64,000 nt of DNA from Parapristionchus giblindavisi (Eukaryota; Nematoda; Chromadorea; Rhabditida; Diplogasteridae): positions 62,001-126,000 of the forward strand of contig CALSFV010000120.1 in NCBI GenBank assembly GCA_943737045.1, given 5' to 3'. Every line of letters starts with the position of its first letter. Position 1 is the stretch's first letter. A model generated the notes under the pieces. The model saw only the letters and a program-made list of their open reading frames with translations. It did no database searches and was not told the origin of the DNA. This document shows, piece after piece, positions 12,925 through 25,489 of this stretch. Position numbers and translations under genes: made by a program.

Positions 12925-13185
12925 AAAAAACATTCGGAAGAAGTTAGTTTCGCCCTCTTAAAAGGCAAATATCTCGGTTGACTAGGTAGAGACTTGAAAC
13001 TTCTTTTCTGGATATGAAACCGCAAAAAAACTTTTTCGAATTTTCCGAAAAAAATTATGAAAAAAAGCCGATAACTCCGTTCGCAATGACCCAAAACTTC
13101 GTTTAAAAGAAGACAAGTTTCAAAACTCTAGCTAGGAGATATTTCCTTTTTTTCCAGTGTTTAAAAAAACTAACGCAACATACCG
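12925..13185. mobile_element. AT-rich dispersed repeat, related to 36545-36700
   Basis: Non-coding AT-rich DNA with the phrases TTAGTTTCGCCCTCTT and GCAAATATCTCGGTTGACTA. A second locus at about 36560-36640 has TTAGTTTTGCCCTCTTT and GCAAATATCTCGATTCAGTGACTAG, so both are probably copies of one non-autonomous element. Ends and target duplications were not determined. Confidence 0.5.
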
Positions 13186-14502
13186 AGCCTAGATGAAACA
13201 AGAAGAAGTTATCCCTGAATGTGTGATTTACTTCGACAGTCAGACAGAGAATAAAATAATTCTAAATGAAATATGTAAAAAAAATATTTTAATCTACCAA
13301 AGCATAGAGATATTGAATACAATCCTCTATTGTTATTCCGTAGACGTATTCTGACAGTTGGGTCACATATCTCATACTGTATCTCTACCTCTCCCTCCCT
13401 CTACCTCTCTCTCTCTCTCTCTCCCTCGGTCTTCCCTCATAATTATCTCTTCCTCCTCTTTATCAGTAGTGATAATCAATGTCATCTCTTTTCTCTTTCT
13501 CACCCTCTCATCAACATTGAATAAATCTTCTGATTGGCCCCTTTCAGAGTGACAGATCTGATATCAGAAGGAGAGGGAGGGGAATGAGAAGGGAGAGGGA
13601 GAAAGAAGGAGAGGGAGAGAGAGACAGAGGGAGGGAGAGGGAGAGAGAGACAGAGGGAGGGAGAGGGAGAGATCCTGAAGGTGGTTGGATTCATTAATCT
13701 TATCCATTAGTTGTATTCATTGAGAATAAAGAGAATGAGCCGACATTTGAATTGAATCTACTAATGGAAAGAAGTGAAAGAGATTCAGAGGTGATAAATA
13801 CTTTGTAGGTACAATGGAGTCATGCCTAGAGGTAGAGAGAGAAAGGGAGAGGGAGAGAAAGGGAGAAGGAGAGAAAGGGAGAAGGAGAAGTAGAAGCTGG
13901 TGACTATTGTTATAGAAGAACAATTATACATATGGATAGGAAGTGGTCTAAGAATGAATGAATGAATGAATAGATAATATAGAGTGTTCAACCGATTAGG
14001 TTTCTATCTAATGTACTTTATAAGAGCAATCATATATACTTTTTAAAATAAATGGATAATTAAGACCAGATAGATGAAGTGATTGATTCCATCTTCTTTC
14101 CTATTCATTCATTCATTCTTTTATTCTATTCCGACCACTCTTTCTTCTATCGAATCAATGACAAATTTGTATGGGAAGACAATCATGAGAACAACCTATC
14201 TAGACATCTCTACCTCTTGAAATATTTCTACCTCTCCTTCTCACTCTCCCTCTCCCTCTCTTTCCTTCTCCCTCTCCCTCTCCTTCTCATCTCCCATACT
14301 TCTCACTACTCTTCCGTTGTCGTTCACACTTCTGATAAACAAACAATAAACATAGAAACATTTTATCACTTTCATATAATGAATGAATATCTAATCAATA
14401 CAACCATAGAGTGAGATATAACAGATGAAACAAATCAATAGAATCTATATCATATATTTGTATTATTATATTTATTAATCAATTCAATATTATCTTTATC
14501 TT

Positions 14503-17500
14503 CTAATAATTGGGATCAAGAACGACTCGAGTTAGTTTCGACTTCTCAGGAGGTACAACCTTCAATTCATTATTTAATCATATATTTTGGTTTTATGTCT
14601 ATCATCATCTTTAAATATTTTAGGCTCGTCATTTCCCATATATCTTAGTTAATAATTTTGTTTTTCTATACAAACTGTTTACCATACATAACCATTACTG
14701 TTAAATGCATTACTCCTCTACAGTATAGGGAATAGAATAGCTACCTCTGGTGTTCCTGGTTCATATTCTGGTTTGATTCCTCTCATTGGTTTCTTCCATT
14801 CACCCACACGAGGTACCATTGAAATACATTCAGGAATTGGACAAACACTGAAAAACAAGAGATCAAAGATCAAAGATCAAAGATAAAAGATCAAAGATGA
14901 GAGATGAATCAAGAGCATACCTATAGCATAGAGTACATCCAGTACAATCGTCCTCTTTTACTTTAGGAAGATGAGTAACAGGATCGAGAATAATCGCCTA
15001 TAAAGAGATAGAGACTCAAAAGATCAAAGATCAAAGATCAAACCTGATATCCCGAGTCATTGCAAGTCATGTAACATTTTCCACAGTTGATGCACATATC
15101 CTATAAACAATAACAAATATATCAAAAAACAAAAGATCACAGATCAAAAATCAAAGATCAAAGATCAACTTACATCATCGACTAGGGCGACCTTCTGTTT
15201 CTTATTATCAAGAGTAACATAATTTCCAATACGAGATAGAGCTCCACCGACTACTTCCTAGAAGATATTTAATGATTATTGATTGATATTGATTGATTGA
15301 AGATACTGTACATTGATTGTGGGTACGGTAGTGGGAGTATTGGCAGGTCGACGAGCGAATTCAGATGGATCGACCTATAGAATGATCAAAGATCAAAGAT
15401 CATAATGAAAGCTGAATACAGTATACCTCAAGAATGTCTTTGTTCTTTAACAATTCTTGTTCCATTTCTTCTCTCTGTTTACGATATTGACCGAAATGAG
15501 GAAGGTGCTTAAGTACAAATATTCTTTTCACATTTTACTTCAAAAATATTTTTTATTATATTTAAAAAAAAGAGGAACATTAAATTTTTTTTTGATAAGC
15601 TTACAGCATTTTGGATAGTGACAGCCTTTCCCTTTTGATGTTTGACAATCGGAGGAGATTGACCATCCCATTGAGAAAGTGATGGAACTCCCTTCAGATA
15701 CAAAAGAGCACGGAGACCTATAGATCAAAAATCAAAGATCAAAGATCAAAAGATCAAAGATCAAGAAGGACAAAATGGACGAACCAGTGCAATAGTCATC
15801 TACAACAGTGAAGTCCTGATTTTGAACAGCTGAGCAGACCTAAATAATAGATAGTTGATAATAAATAATCAATAATTATTAGAGTATACCTGCAGAATAC
15901 TAGCTCCTGCATTGAGGAATTGTAGACCTGTATCAGCAGATTCAATACCTCCTGTAGCCAAAATAGGAAATCCAGGAAGATAATTAGCAATCGATGATAC
16001 TGCCTAATCAATGAAATCAATCGATAATAACTACGAGTACAGTATACCTTGAGAGCGATAGGACGAATAGCTGATCCTGACATTCCACCGTAGGTAGTTC
16101 TGTAATAGTCATAGATATGACCCTATTGAACTACCGTATACTGTACCTCTTGGCTTCGCCAACAGCAGGCCATGCTGTTGCATCAGCCTTCATGTGCATA
16201 AGAGTGGATACGGTATTGGTAGCAGTCACTCCATCAGCTCCTTCAATCATGAATATGCTCTAATTGATTGAACTACCGTAATCCTTTCTCACCTCCATCC
16301 TTAGCTGCAGCAGCAATCGATCGAATATCAGTGATATTGGGAGTCATTTTAGGGAAGACGGGAATCTTTAAGGGTAAGATATATGACCTAATTGAATTAC
16401 AGTAATCAATAGATACAGTATACCTTGACAACCTCCTTCACCCAACTAGTAATGTCTTTGACCATATTAGGATTCTGTCCACATGCGAGACCCATACCTA
16501 TAAATAATCGAATACCAGCCAATCCTTTGTACTCCATTGATCTTTGATCTTTGATCTCTGATCTTTGATCTTATGTACCTTTTTCACCCATTCCATGAGG
16601 ACACGATAGATTCAATTCCAATGCATCTGCACCCGCTTCTTCTGATTTCTTAGCTATCTCAACCCAGTCTTCCTTAAGTAAGTACTCGTTAAGTCACTTA
16701 CTTAGTCTAATTAACTTCAAACCTTTGTATAAGTACACATAATAGACGCAATGACAATCTTAGTAGGGAAATCTCTTTTCAATTCTTTAATACATTCAAT
16801 CCAATAGGCACATGATTTCTCTGAGATCAATTCAATATTCAAGAATGAACTCTGCAATATAATGGAGATAAGAAGATGATAGATCAATCAATAAATCGAT
16901 ACTTGATTAGGTCCATAGACGGGTCCACTAGTTGATCCCTTTACAATACGAGGAGAAACATTAGTAACAAGATCCTGAAATTAATCAATCGATAATATAA
17001 GATAGACTACAGTATACCTTATCAAGACCAAAAGTCTTTGTGAGAACAAATCCCCATCCTTGTTCGAAAGCTCTTCTACACATAGGACCTGATGTAGTAG
17101 GAGGAGCAGATGCTAATCCAAATGGATTCTCAAACTTTATTCCACACATATTCACAGATATATCAACCTGAATTTTGACTTATTCAACCCATCTTGACCC
17201 AATTGAACTACCGTATACCTCATCGATTTCAGTGAAGAACATTGGAAGTTTAGGAGTATCTCCAATATCTATTCCACCTTGTTTTTGAAGGTACTTATGA
17301 ATATTCCATGCAGCGATCTGATATGTGACACAATGAATGACATGAATGAACTTATCTACCGTATACCTTTCCATCATTAACAGATTCTACAGTAGTCTCA
17401 GCAACTCCTCCAATATCTCCTCCAACAAAGCACCATTCTTCAGAAGTTCCTTGTGTCTTTGGATTTACTTCAGGTGTTCCCCATCTATTCAATTTCAATG

Positions 17501-20500
17501 GAGAAAGGGCTGATACTACTGTAATCGATTAACATTATTGATTGATTCATGTCAAGAATACAGTAATACCTTCTTCATCGATTAGAGTTGATCCGAATGC
17601 AGAGATGATCCAATCAGCCTTGAGTGTTATCGATTGTTCATCATCTTCATACCTACAATACCGTAATCTATGATCAATCAATCGATAATTGAATACCGTA
17701 CCATTTTCCATCCAAATCTTGTTCAGTCTTAACGAATTCCATAGAGACAATACGACCATCTTTGACATTTATCTTCTTAGGAGAACAGAATGGCATGAAT
17801 TCACATTTCTCTTCACGAGCAGCTTCCATCTACAATATATTATTGTAGGTTACAGTAGACGTGATCAAGAGTACGGTACCTCTTCAGGAACAGCTCGAAT
17901 GGAAGTGAATCCTTTACGGAATACTACAGTAACCCTTGATGCACCACAACGAAGTGCAGATGTTGCACAATCAAAAGCAGTATCTCCAGCACCAAGAACA
18001 ATAACACGACCAGGAAGGGATGGAAGAGGTGTTGATTTACATCCACATAGACCTTTAATCGAATAATTCAGAAGATATTACATTATTTACTTTAAAAATA
18101 TGCGAACAAACAAAAAAAAATGATAGATAGGAATGATGAGCTTTAAGAGAAGAGTTGATACTTTAGAGATATTAACCTGGTTTGGATGCTTTTGATACAA
18201 GAGGAAGGAAATCTTTAGAAGTGAAGAATCCATTTGATTGATCCAATCCATTAAAGATCTTCTCCTATATAATTCAATTAATCAATATTTGTATCATATC
18301 TACCGTATACCTTCTTAGGTTCAGGCATTCCGATTCCTACAAAGACTGCTTGAGATCCCTCAGAACGAAGTCTCTCTAGAGTTAGATCATTCTTGTGAAG
18401 AGAACGTCCAGTCTCGAACTAAAAATGAGAATTGATCTTTGATCTTTGATCTTTCTTTGTCTCGAACCTTTACTCCAATATCCTTAGCAAGTTGAATCTC
18501 AAAATCGACAACATTGTAGGGAAGACGGAATTGAGGAATCTCAGATGAACTGAAGATTATTGATTAGTCTTTGATCTTTGATCTTTGATCTTACCTAAGT
18601 CCTCCAAGATATTCTCTCTTCTCATATACAGTAATATCAGTATAACCGAGTCTAGCAAGGAAAGATGCACAAGAGATAGAAGCAGGTCCTCCTCCCAATA
18701 GAGAAATACGTGATGAATGAATCGATGAACGGCCATCACTATAATATCATATTTAATATAGTAATTAAATATTATTTTGTTAATATTATTCAAAAAGGGA
18801 TTACAATTAGATAACAATTAGAATGCTTTTTAGATATCATTTGAAACCTATCCCAACATATATTGAACATACCGAATATCTTTAGATACAATCTGCTTGA
18901 CATTCATCTTTTTGAATACTTCACATGCATATTGTTGAAGACCTCCAATATTGATTGCCCCTTCTTCACTTGCCTTCAATCAATCAATAATCATCGATCA
19001 ATCGATCGATAATATAACCTGTAGATTACAAGATCCAACACATAGATCAGAAGTAGGACAGATCATTCCACATGTGAGACCAAGAGGATTATCAGAAAGA
19101 ATCTGACGAGCTGCTCCATAATAGTTCTGAAAGCAGATTAATAGTATTTATTATAGTATATTAATTTGGTTGTACATTAATGGTATAAAGAAGGTTTAAT
19201 GAAATAAATTTGAATGCCACCAAAGCTTTTTGCCTAAAGGTAGAAAAATGTTCAGCCAACGATTTCTTCATTGTTCAATCAATGTCTCGTTGTGAAAGAT
19301 GAGAAATACGATGAAGATATGATTGAGAAGAATAAGAAATGAAGTACATTCTCATATTGTTTATCCAATTAAGAATAAATATCTATTGAATACCTTATTA
19401 GAGATTGAAGTGATGAATGACTTCACATCCAATTGAGTAGGACAACTCTTCTGACACGGAGCATCTGCACACTTTAGACATCTAAACTATTTTATCTTTG
19501 ATCTTTGATCTCAAATGATCTTTGATCTCTAAATAATCGATACCTGAGTGCCTCTCTGAGTGCTGCTCTTTCACTCAATGTTGTATGTTTGATATCACGA
19601 AAGTCTCGATCTAATTTCGGTCCACATCCCTATATGAGAATGAATGATTATAGATAACATTGAACCCTTTAAGAGTTACGAGTAAAGATCTAATGAACAA
19701 AACTAGTTTCATATCAATTGGATATCTCATCTCTCTTACATTACATCCTTTATCTCCATTTCTCTTCCAATTATGTTTATTCTTCTTAGTATCTGCAGAT
19801 GGAACTGCATTAGCGAAGTGATTGACAGTTGGATTGAGAGATAGAAGACTCTAAAGAGAACAATTAGAGAAATGAGAGAGGGAAAGAATATGAAGAGATA
19901 GTCTAGACTGTTAGAGAAGATAAAGATACAAACTGTTATAGATGGAGTATCTTTAGTCTATAGATTACATCTAAATCGATAAGAAATACGATGAAGAATC
20001 GATTAATTCTTTTACTATTAATATATTCCAGATACTTTATTCATTACAGACTATATAAATAGATCATGTCATCTAATCAAATTAAAAATGCGTTATATTC
20101 GTATTTCTCCCATATTTTAAAGATGGAGGCCCTCGAATGTTGATGCAAATGCATAGCATATCTATTATGCAAGGGGCAAGTGATATGCAAGAAATTAGCA
20201 CGACCACTCATCAGTCCCGTACGGGATTGATGAGTGCGTACGTACTGGTACGGGACCGTCTCGCAGTGGTAAAAGTGATCACTAGTAATCGTAACGTGGT
20301 GGGTTCGAAACCTATTGCTGAACTTTCCTATTTTCAAAATTTGCGCCTTTGCCTGTACATCAAGCATGATTCTTTCATGATTCTTGCGATCAATAAGCTG
20401 AATTAGCATAAAATAATTTATGTATGGCATATAGAATAACTTTTGCTATCTTTCTGTCTTCACAGTTTGTTCACGAAAATATTGCTCGGATTCCACCTTT

Positions 20501-21229
20501 AAATATGATAATATATTCAAGTGAGGTTAATCAGGTGATCAAATCGATGATAACATGTCTATTTTTATGGCCTCAATTTCGTATAAAGATCAAAGAGTGA
20601 TCAAATATCAACTCATTCTCATCTTTTCATACTCTACAATAAAAGGGAGCTGATAAGAAATTAGAAAAGCGCGTGGTCGCAGTCTTTCGTCTCTCTCCCT
20701 CTCCCTCTCCTTTCCTCTACCTCTGCTTATCTCTCCTCTCCCTCCCTATCTACAATATGTGTCCAGACTCAATGGTTGCTACGTGTACCATCAATGGCAT
20801 TTAATATATTGAGAAAGTCATGAACACTATCAGACACTCAATCAGAGTCTACTAAATCAATTCAAAATGATAATGAGGGATAATGATAAACATTTGAATG
20901 AATACAGAAATCAATATCTCATGTCGTCTTTTTTTCTCAATCAATAATTCCTAATAATCAAATACCAATTACAGTAAGCAATTATTGATTCTCCTAACCA
21001 ATTCAATATATTTAGATATAGATCTATATTCCTTTGAGTATTCAATAAGATTATGATCTATCTATCTATAAATCAAAATGTATTATGTCATTGGAACCCC
21101 TCCAAAGGACGTTACACACCTATTTCCTGGTTACATCAACATCATCATCCATCATATGAAATCTATGTTTTGAACTATAAATGATACCTCAATGTCTGGA
21201 GTATGAGCTGAATATAGAACGGGAGGCAT
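14503..21229 (-). CDS. DPYD: Dihydropyrimidine dehydrogenase (NADP+)
   Basis: This enzyme reduces uracil and thymine, the first and rate-limiting step of pyrimidine catabolism, in the cytosol. All domains are present over many short exons: N-terminal Fe-S region ([18 protein letters not shown]), FAD/NADPH half ([19 protein letters not shown], then [14 protein letters not shown]), FMN barrel ([10 protein letters not shown], then [15 protein letters not shown] carrying the active-site loop cysteine; [25 protein letters not shown]) and C-terminal 2x[4Fe-4S] ([35 protein letters not shown]). The start [14 protein letters not shown] at 21229 matches the family N-terminus (MAPVL....DIE). It is separated by a 1.3-kb first intron from the next exon ([16 protein letters not shown]). 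The stop is at 14503-14505 (TRVVLDPNY). Full family length; no frameshift noticed. It lies 340 bp downstream of the ground-like gene on the same strand. Confidence 0.97.
20095..20345 (+). mobile_element. SINE-like tRNA-derived element in DPYD intron 1
   Basis: An A-box-like stretch (CTCGCAGTGGTAAAAGTGA) and, about 30 bp on, a B-box (GGGTTCGAAACC) face the plus strand at about 20258-20320, with no foldable acceptor stem. This is the usual look of the head of a tRNA-derived SINE. Just upstream (20207-20238) is a near-perfect 32-bp palindrome centred on CCCGTACGGG. It is antisense to DPYD. Ends and target duplications were not identified. Confidence 0.55.
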
Positions 21230-21569
21230 TGATAGAGAAGAAATGATACTGATTGTACTCTCTCTCTATAGAGAGATGAGTACTATCTATCTATTCCCTC
21301 TCTTCTCTCTCTTCTCTCTTTGACTCTCCTTATCTCTAACCATTTGAAGTGCTCACAACCTATGCTTCCTATGTCTACTATGTTTCTTCTTCTCTTTCTC
21401 TATTCTTCTTCTTCTTCTACAATGATCACTTGGTTCTTCTTCTTCTTCTCTTTTTCAGTTGCCCTTGAGATTATTCTTTGATCACGTGCTTTACTCTTTC
21501 TCCATACTCTTTTCAGTCCAATCAATACTTTATCAATAAGTTAATCAATTAATAAATTCAATCAATATA

Positions 21570-24500
21570 TTATTTCTTTCCAAATATTCCTCCTCCTCCT
21601 CTTTGATTTCCTCCAAGGAGACCTCCACCAATAGGAGATGTTGTATTCAAGAGATTATCAGTCTATAAGAATAGATAAGATTAGAGTTCATATAAAGATT
21701 GATAAGGAATCTTCCAGAATCAGAACAAATGTTTACACAATATGGATACAAACACTCTTGGTTCTTCAAAAAATGAAACATAATCAACTTTCTAAAAATG
21801 TTCTTCTTCGAAAAAAATGATTTTCATATCAACTTTAAAGATATAAATCATTATAATTTGAAAAATGATGTTTGGGGTATGGTGATATGATTGAAGATTA
21901 CCGTAGATGTAATTGATCCCAATGAGAACTTCGGGAATAATGTCTGTCCAGGGAATCCACTTCCACCTATAATCAATCAATAATCAATAGAATACTGTAT
22001 GATCTACTCACCAAGAGGCTCTCCGAAATCGATATGTGATAGAATTTTCTCTGCTTCGACATCATTGATGTTGTACTGTAAATTCAGCTCTCCAAAAAAA
22101 ATTTACTTGAAAATTTGAAAACTGACCTGAACAGGAGTTTCATAGATCAAAGTGAAAAGATTTCCAATTCGAGCTCTGAATGATTATCGATTATTCTTTT
22201 AAATATCGATAGATACAGTATACCTGCAGTGAGAAGTTTGACTCATTTGATGAGAAGATACAGCCATATCTCCCTTTCCCATCATTATCTCAAAACTCTT
22301 TCCTGTTGTACGTTGAACTACACTTTGAAGTCTCTCAATCAATCAATATTATTGATTGAAATTATAATATTGATAATGAAACCTGTGCAATATCTCCAAT
22401 TTTCATTGATAAAACATTGACAAGAGGACCCAATACAGTTCTCATTATCTACAAATAATTCATTCATTACCATTTTCATACAGAAAATTTTTTTTATTTA
22501 TGAAAATTTTCACTACACTTTTTCTTGTTCGTTATGTTCATTGTACGTTTATTAATATCAGTTAACGTTTTTCCTTAATTATTCGAATTTGATTTTAATA
22601 TCTTGGAAAGATAATTTGAATTTAAAAAGATGTTATATGGTAAAACTGGTTTGAAGTTCGAGATGGAAATACACAGTAGAGACAATGTTATCTCTCTTAT
22701 CTATTCCACTTCAACATCAAAATACATTCGAAAAGCCACAACAAGGCCAAAGGTCAAATTTTTGCGAATAATTATGAAAAAAACAAATCTATCGGACTTA
22801 TTTGTTGTACCAATTTAGAAAAAAAAGCCACAAAGAACTGGAATTGACCACACCACCAATGACATAACTTTTTAGTGTTTAGCGATGGAATTAGTATGTA
22901 ATACATGTATATGAGACAATGGACAATCACAGTATTCTATTTCCATCTCTCATATTTAAGATAAAAGAGATAAATAAAGTAGAAGACTGTGCATAACATA
23001 TAGATTAGATGACACATAGACATTCTTTATTATATACAAGTAATATGATATAAATATAGATATATTCTAACAACCAACCTCTCCTAATCTTTCATTACCA
23101 CATCCACCCAATCGAGCTCTTCCTATAACTTGTCTTTTGAATCTATGAAAGATTCCTTCGGTTCTTTGTTTTTGTATATTAGAATCAACTGAGATCTTTT
23201 GGAATGAAGATGAAGAAGGAATTGATGATGATGATGATGATACAATGATTGATTCAGTAGATGAAGGAATAGAATCAGTAGATGGAGTTGATGAAGGAAT
23301 GGGTTCAACTATGATAGAAGGAAGAGGAGAATCAGTTATGACTTGTGTTGATGATTCAGAGATTGAGAATTCAGTGAATGGTAGATCTTCTTTAGATGGA
23401 AGAGAAGGAATTGATGATGATTCTATTCTTTCAGCTAATAATAATGATGCATCTTCTGATGAAGGAGGAGGTCCACCAAGGGGCTGAAAGGTGAAAGTGT
23501 TACAGAAAAATATAAATCTCTCGAAGATATAAATCAATAAGATTCGATAACAAAAAAAGTCTTCTAATACACAATAAGAGAGGCAAATTTCCTTCCATAT
23601 TCATTATTCTATTTATCTAGATATATTTCATGCTCAAGCAGGCCTCTTGGACGATCAACGCAACATTTTCGTGGGTTATTTTACTGTTCTTGTTTAATAT
23701 TTGGACGTTTTCTTGAATGGAGAAGAATTCTCTCAGAGACCGAAGGATTTTACTTGTGAATACGAAGATGCTCCCTGTTTTGACCCCCTCTGCATACTAA
23801 ATGCTGAACGGATAAAGTATTGTGTTGTATTATTTCATGCTCCTTACATAAACAATTCAATTTCACTTCTTCCTTATTCATAAAGTGAAAGGGAGTGTTC
23901 AATCCCTCCCATATCTTTCTCTCACATACATAAACTCTTTCCCTTTCTCCTTCATCCATGCAACATCTATTTAATCGAATAACTTAAATGACAATTAAGT
24001 GTAAATAAGCCCTTCCTCTCTATATCTCTCATTCTCTCCCTCTCTCTATAACTCTCGTTGTTCTCTTTAAAATGGTTCGATATAATCATACACATTGCCG
24101 TAGGGGATATTGACTAATGTACATTATTGATTGACTATATAGTATTGATTACCTGGAATGTGAATACAGTAAGATGAAGACGATCTCCTACGGGGAATTC
24201 ACATGAAACTTGAGCATTTGATCTGAATGCAACTCTCTTCTCCGAAAGTGTCAACCAGATTCTAGTATTGAATTGTTCGTAGATATTCTTAGCGAAGATC
24301 TAAATAAGAGAAGAGATCAAAGATCAAAGATCAAAGATTACTGTACCTTGATAATCTGTGATCCACTCAACTTTCCAGGTAGATTGTATTGAGCAACGAG
24401 TTGTCCTACTTTCTGTGTTAATTCTGAATTGTGACATCCAGGAGTTCTCTCATTGGGAACAGAGAAACCATAGGGTTCCTACAATGAAATCAGAAAGATC

Positions 24501-25103
24501 AAAGATCAAAAGGGGCGGAGCTTACGGAGATTGGAGATTGTTGAATAAGAACATGAACAGCTCCGACTCTCTGTTTACAGAAAGACCTGGGAATACGGTG
24601 ATTTGGTTACGGTATTGATGGTTACGGTAGGTTACGGTAAATTACAAATGTTACAAATGATAAGATAAGAATGGATACTTTAGATACTCACTGTCCAAGT
24701 CCAGGGGCAGAGATAGCGAGAACTCCTTCAGTGGCTACAAGATGAACATCCATATCTTTAGGAAGAATAGGAATTACATCCTGATTGGAATAAATAGATT
24801 ACTGTAGTCAATAGGATACTGTACTTACATTGAGAACTTGTGATTGATTAGCATGTTTATGATTCAATCTAGAAAGAGTACGGTAGAGTTGTTTATGAAG
24901 TGTTTCATCACAACAAACACTATTATCAAGAGCTAATTGATCTTCGATCTCTGAATCAATCAATAATTGAATGAATAAGAATCAATGAATAAATGATTAC
25001 CATCCCAATTCAATGAACAAATGCCAGATACTCCAGAATCATGTAGAGTAGAATAAGTAATAAGAGGAGATAATAATAATATAGATAGAGTTAAGGATAT
25101 CAT
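21570..25103 (-). CDS. Secreted protein with three ground-like (GRL) domains
   Basis: About 501 residues in 13 exons. The ATG at 25103 begins a signal peptide (MISLTLSILLLSPLI). Three repeats follow with the same layout: a Cys-type start, about 60 residues, then Cys-x3-(V/I)G, a beta strand and Pro. Domain 1 is at about 45-123 (VCCDETLHKQL to SFCKQRVGAVHVLIQQSP). Domain 2 is at about 138-219 (GCHNSELTQKV to VSCEFPVGDRLHLTVFTFQP). Domain 3 is at about 343-427 (GCGNERLGEIM, GKSFEIMMGKGD, SHCRARIGNLFTLIYETP). Cys-to-Cys spacing is 60, 62 and 65. A Ser/Pro/Thr-rich linker lies between domains 2 and 3, and a Gly-rich tail ends at 21570-21572. The exon 7 to 8 join uses a weak donor GAG|GTTGGT at 23079 and a 630-bp intron; reading through instead stops at 23068 and loses domain 3. 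Domain 3 is a clear GRL match; domains 1 and 2 are divergent. GRL proteins are nematode, hedgehog-related, extracellular or cuticle-associated. Confidence 0.82.
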
Positions 25104-25489
25104 TCGTTCCTCTTAGAATGAATGAATGAATGGCAATGAAAGTATGATTACTCTTTCTATCTAATATACTCCCTTTGTCCTTCACACTCTTCCCCCTTAA
25201 GGAATAGATAGACAAAGGGAGACTTCTTATTCTTACAACAATCGAGAGTTCATTCAGTGTACATTCATTCTATTCAACTTTATTCCACTTCCGTCATCAA
25301 ATAGTTCAATTGGATAATATAACAATTTAAGAATACCATGGCCAAGATTAGAGTACAACCCGAGATTATAAATACTATATTGATTAAAAGCTTCAATGAT
25401 CTACACTATCTACAGTATGATTCTATCTACAGTATGAAAAGCATGCAAATCATTCAATCTATGATAAATACAGTAATATCAATATGAAA

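Larger units (their letters stand above)
10101..14502. other. Gene-poor interval upstream of ZIC, rich in purine/pyrimidine tracts
   Basis: No conventional gene is visible in these 4.4 kb, which contain the presumed ZIC 5' region. Strand-asymmetric (GAGAGG)n or (CTCTCC)n tracts occur at about 10190-10375 (purine on plus), 10766-10846 (pyrimidine), 11656-11736 (purine), 12036-12180 (pyrimidine), 13383-13432 (pyrimidine), 13567-13671 (purine), 13836-13890 (purine) and 14229-14287 (pyrimidine). A LINE remnant (12380-12855) and an AT-rich dispersed repeat (12925-13185) are embedded. Ser/Leu/Pro-rich open frames here are translations of the tracts. Confidence 0.8.

Noticed and set aside
20207..20238. 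Hammerhead ribozyme (CTGATGAG seen on the minus strand)
   Set aside because: No GAAA core strand or NUH cleavage site follows at the right spacing; the motif is explained by the palindrome.
22630..22818. Small gene in the long GRL intron
   Set aside because: A 62-codon AT-rich frame without homology or splice support; possibly transposon debris.
23067..23537. Separate neuropeptide-like gene ending in a Cys loop after FKRQ
   Set aside because: The segment continues in frame across an intron into a canonical ground-like domain, so one gene explains it better. The short form is kept as an alternative product.
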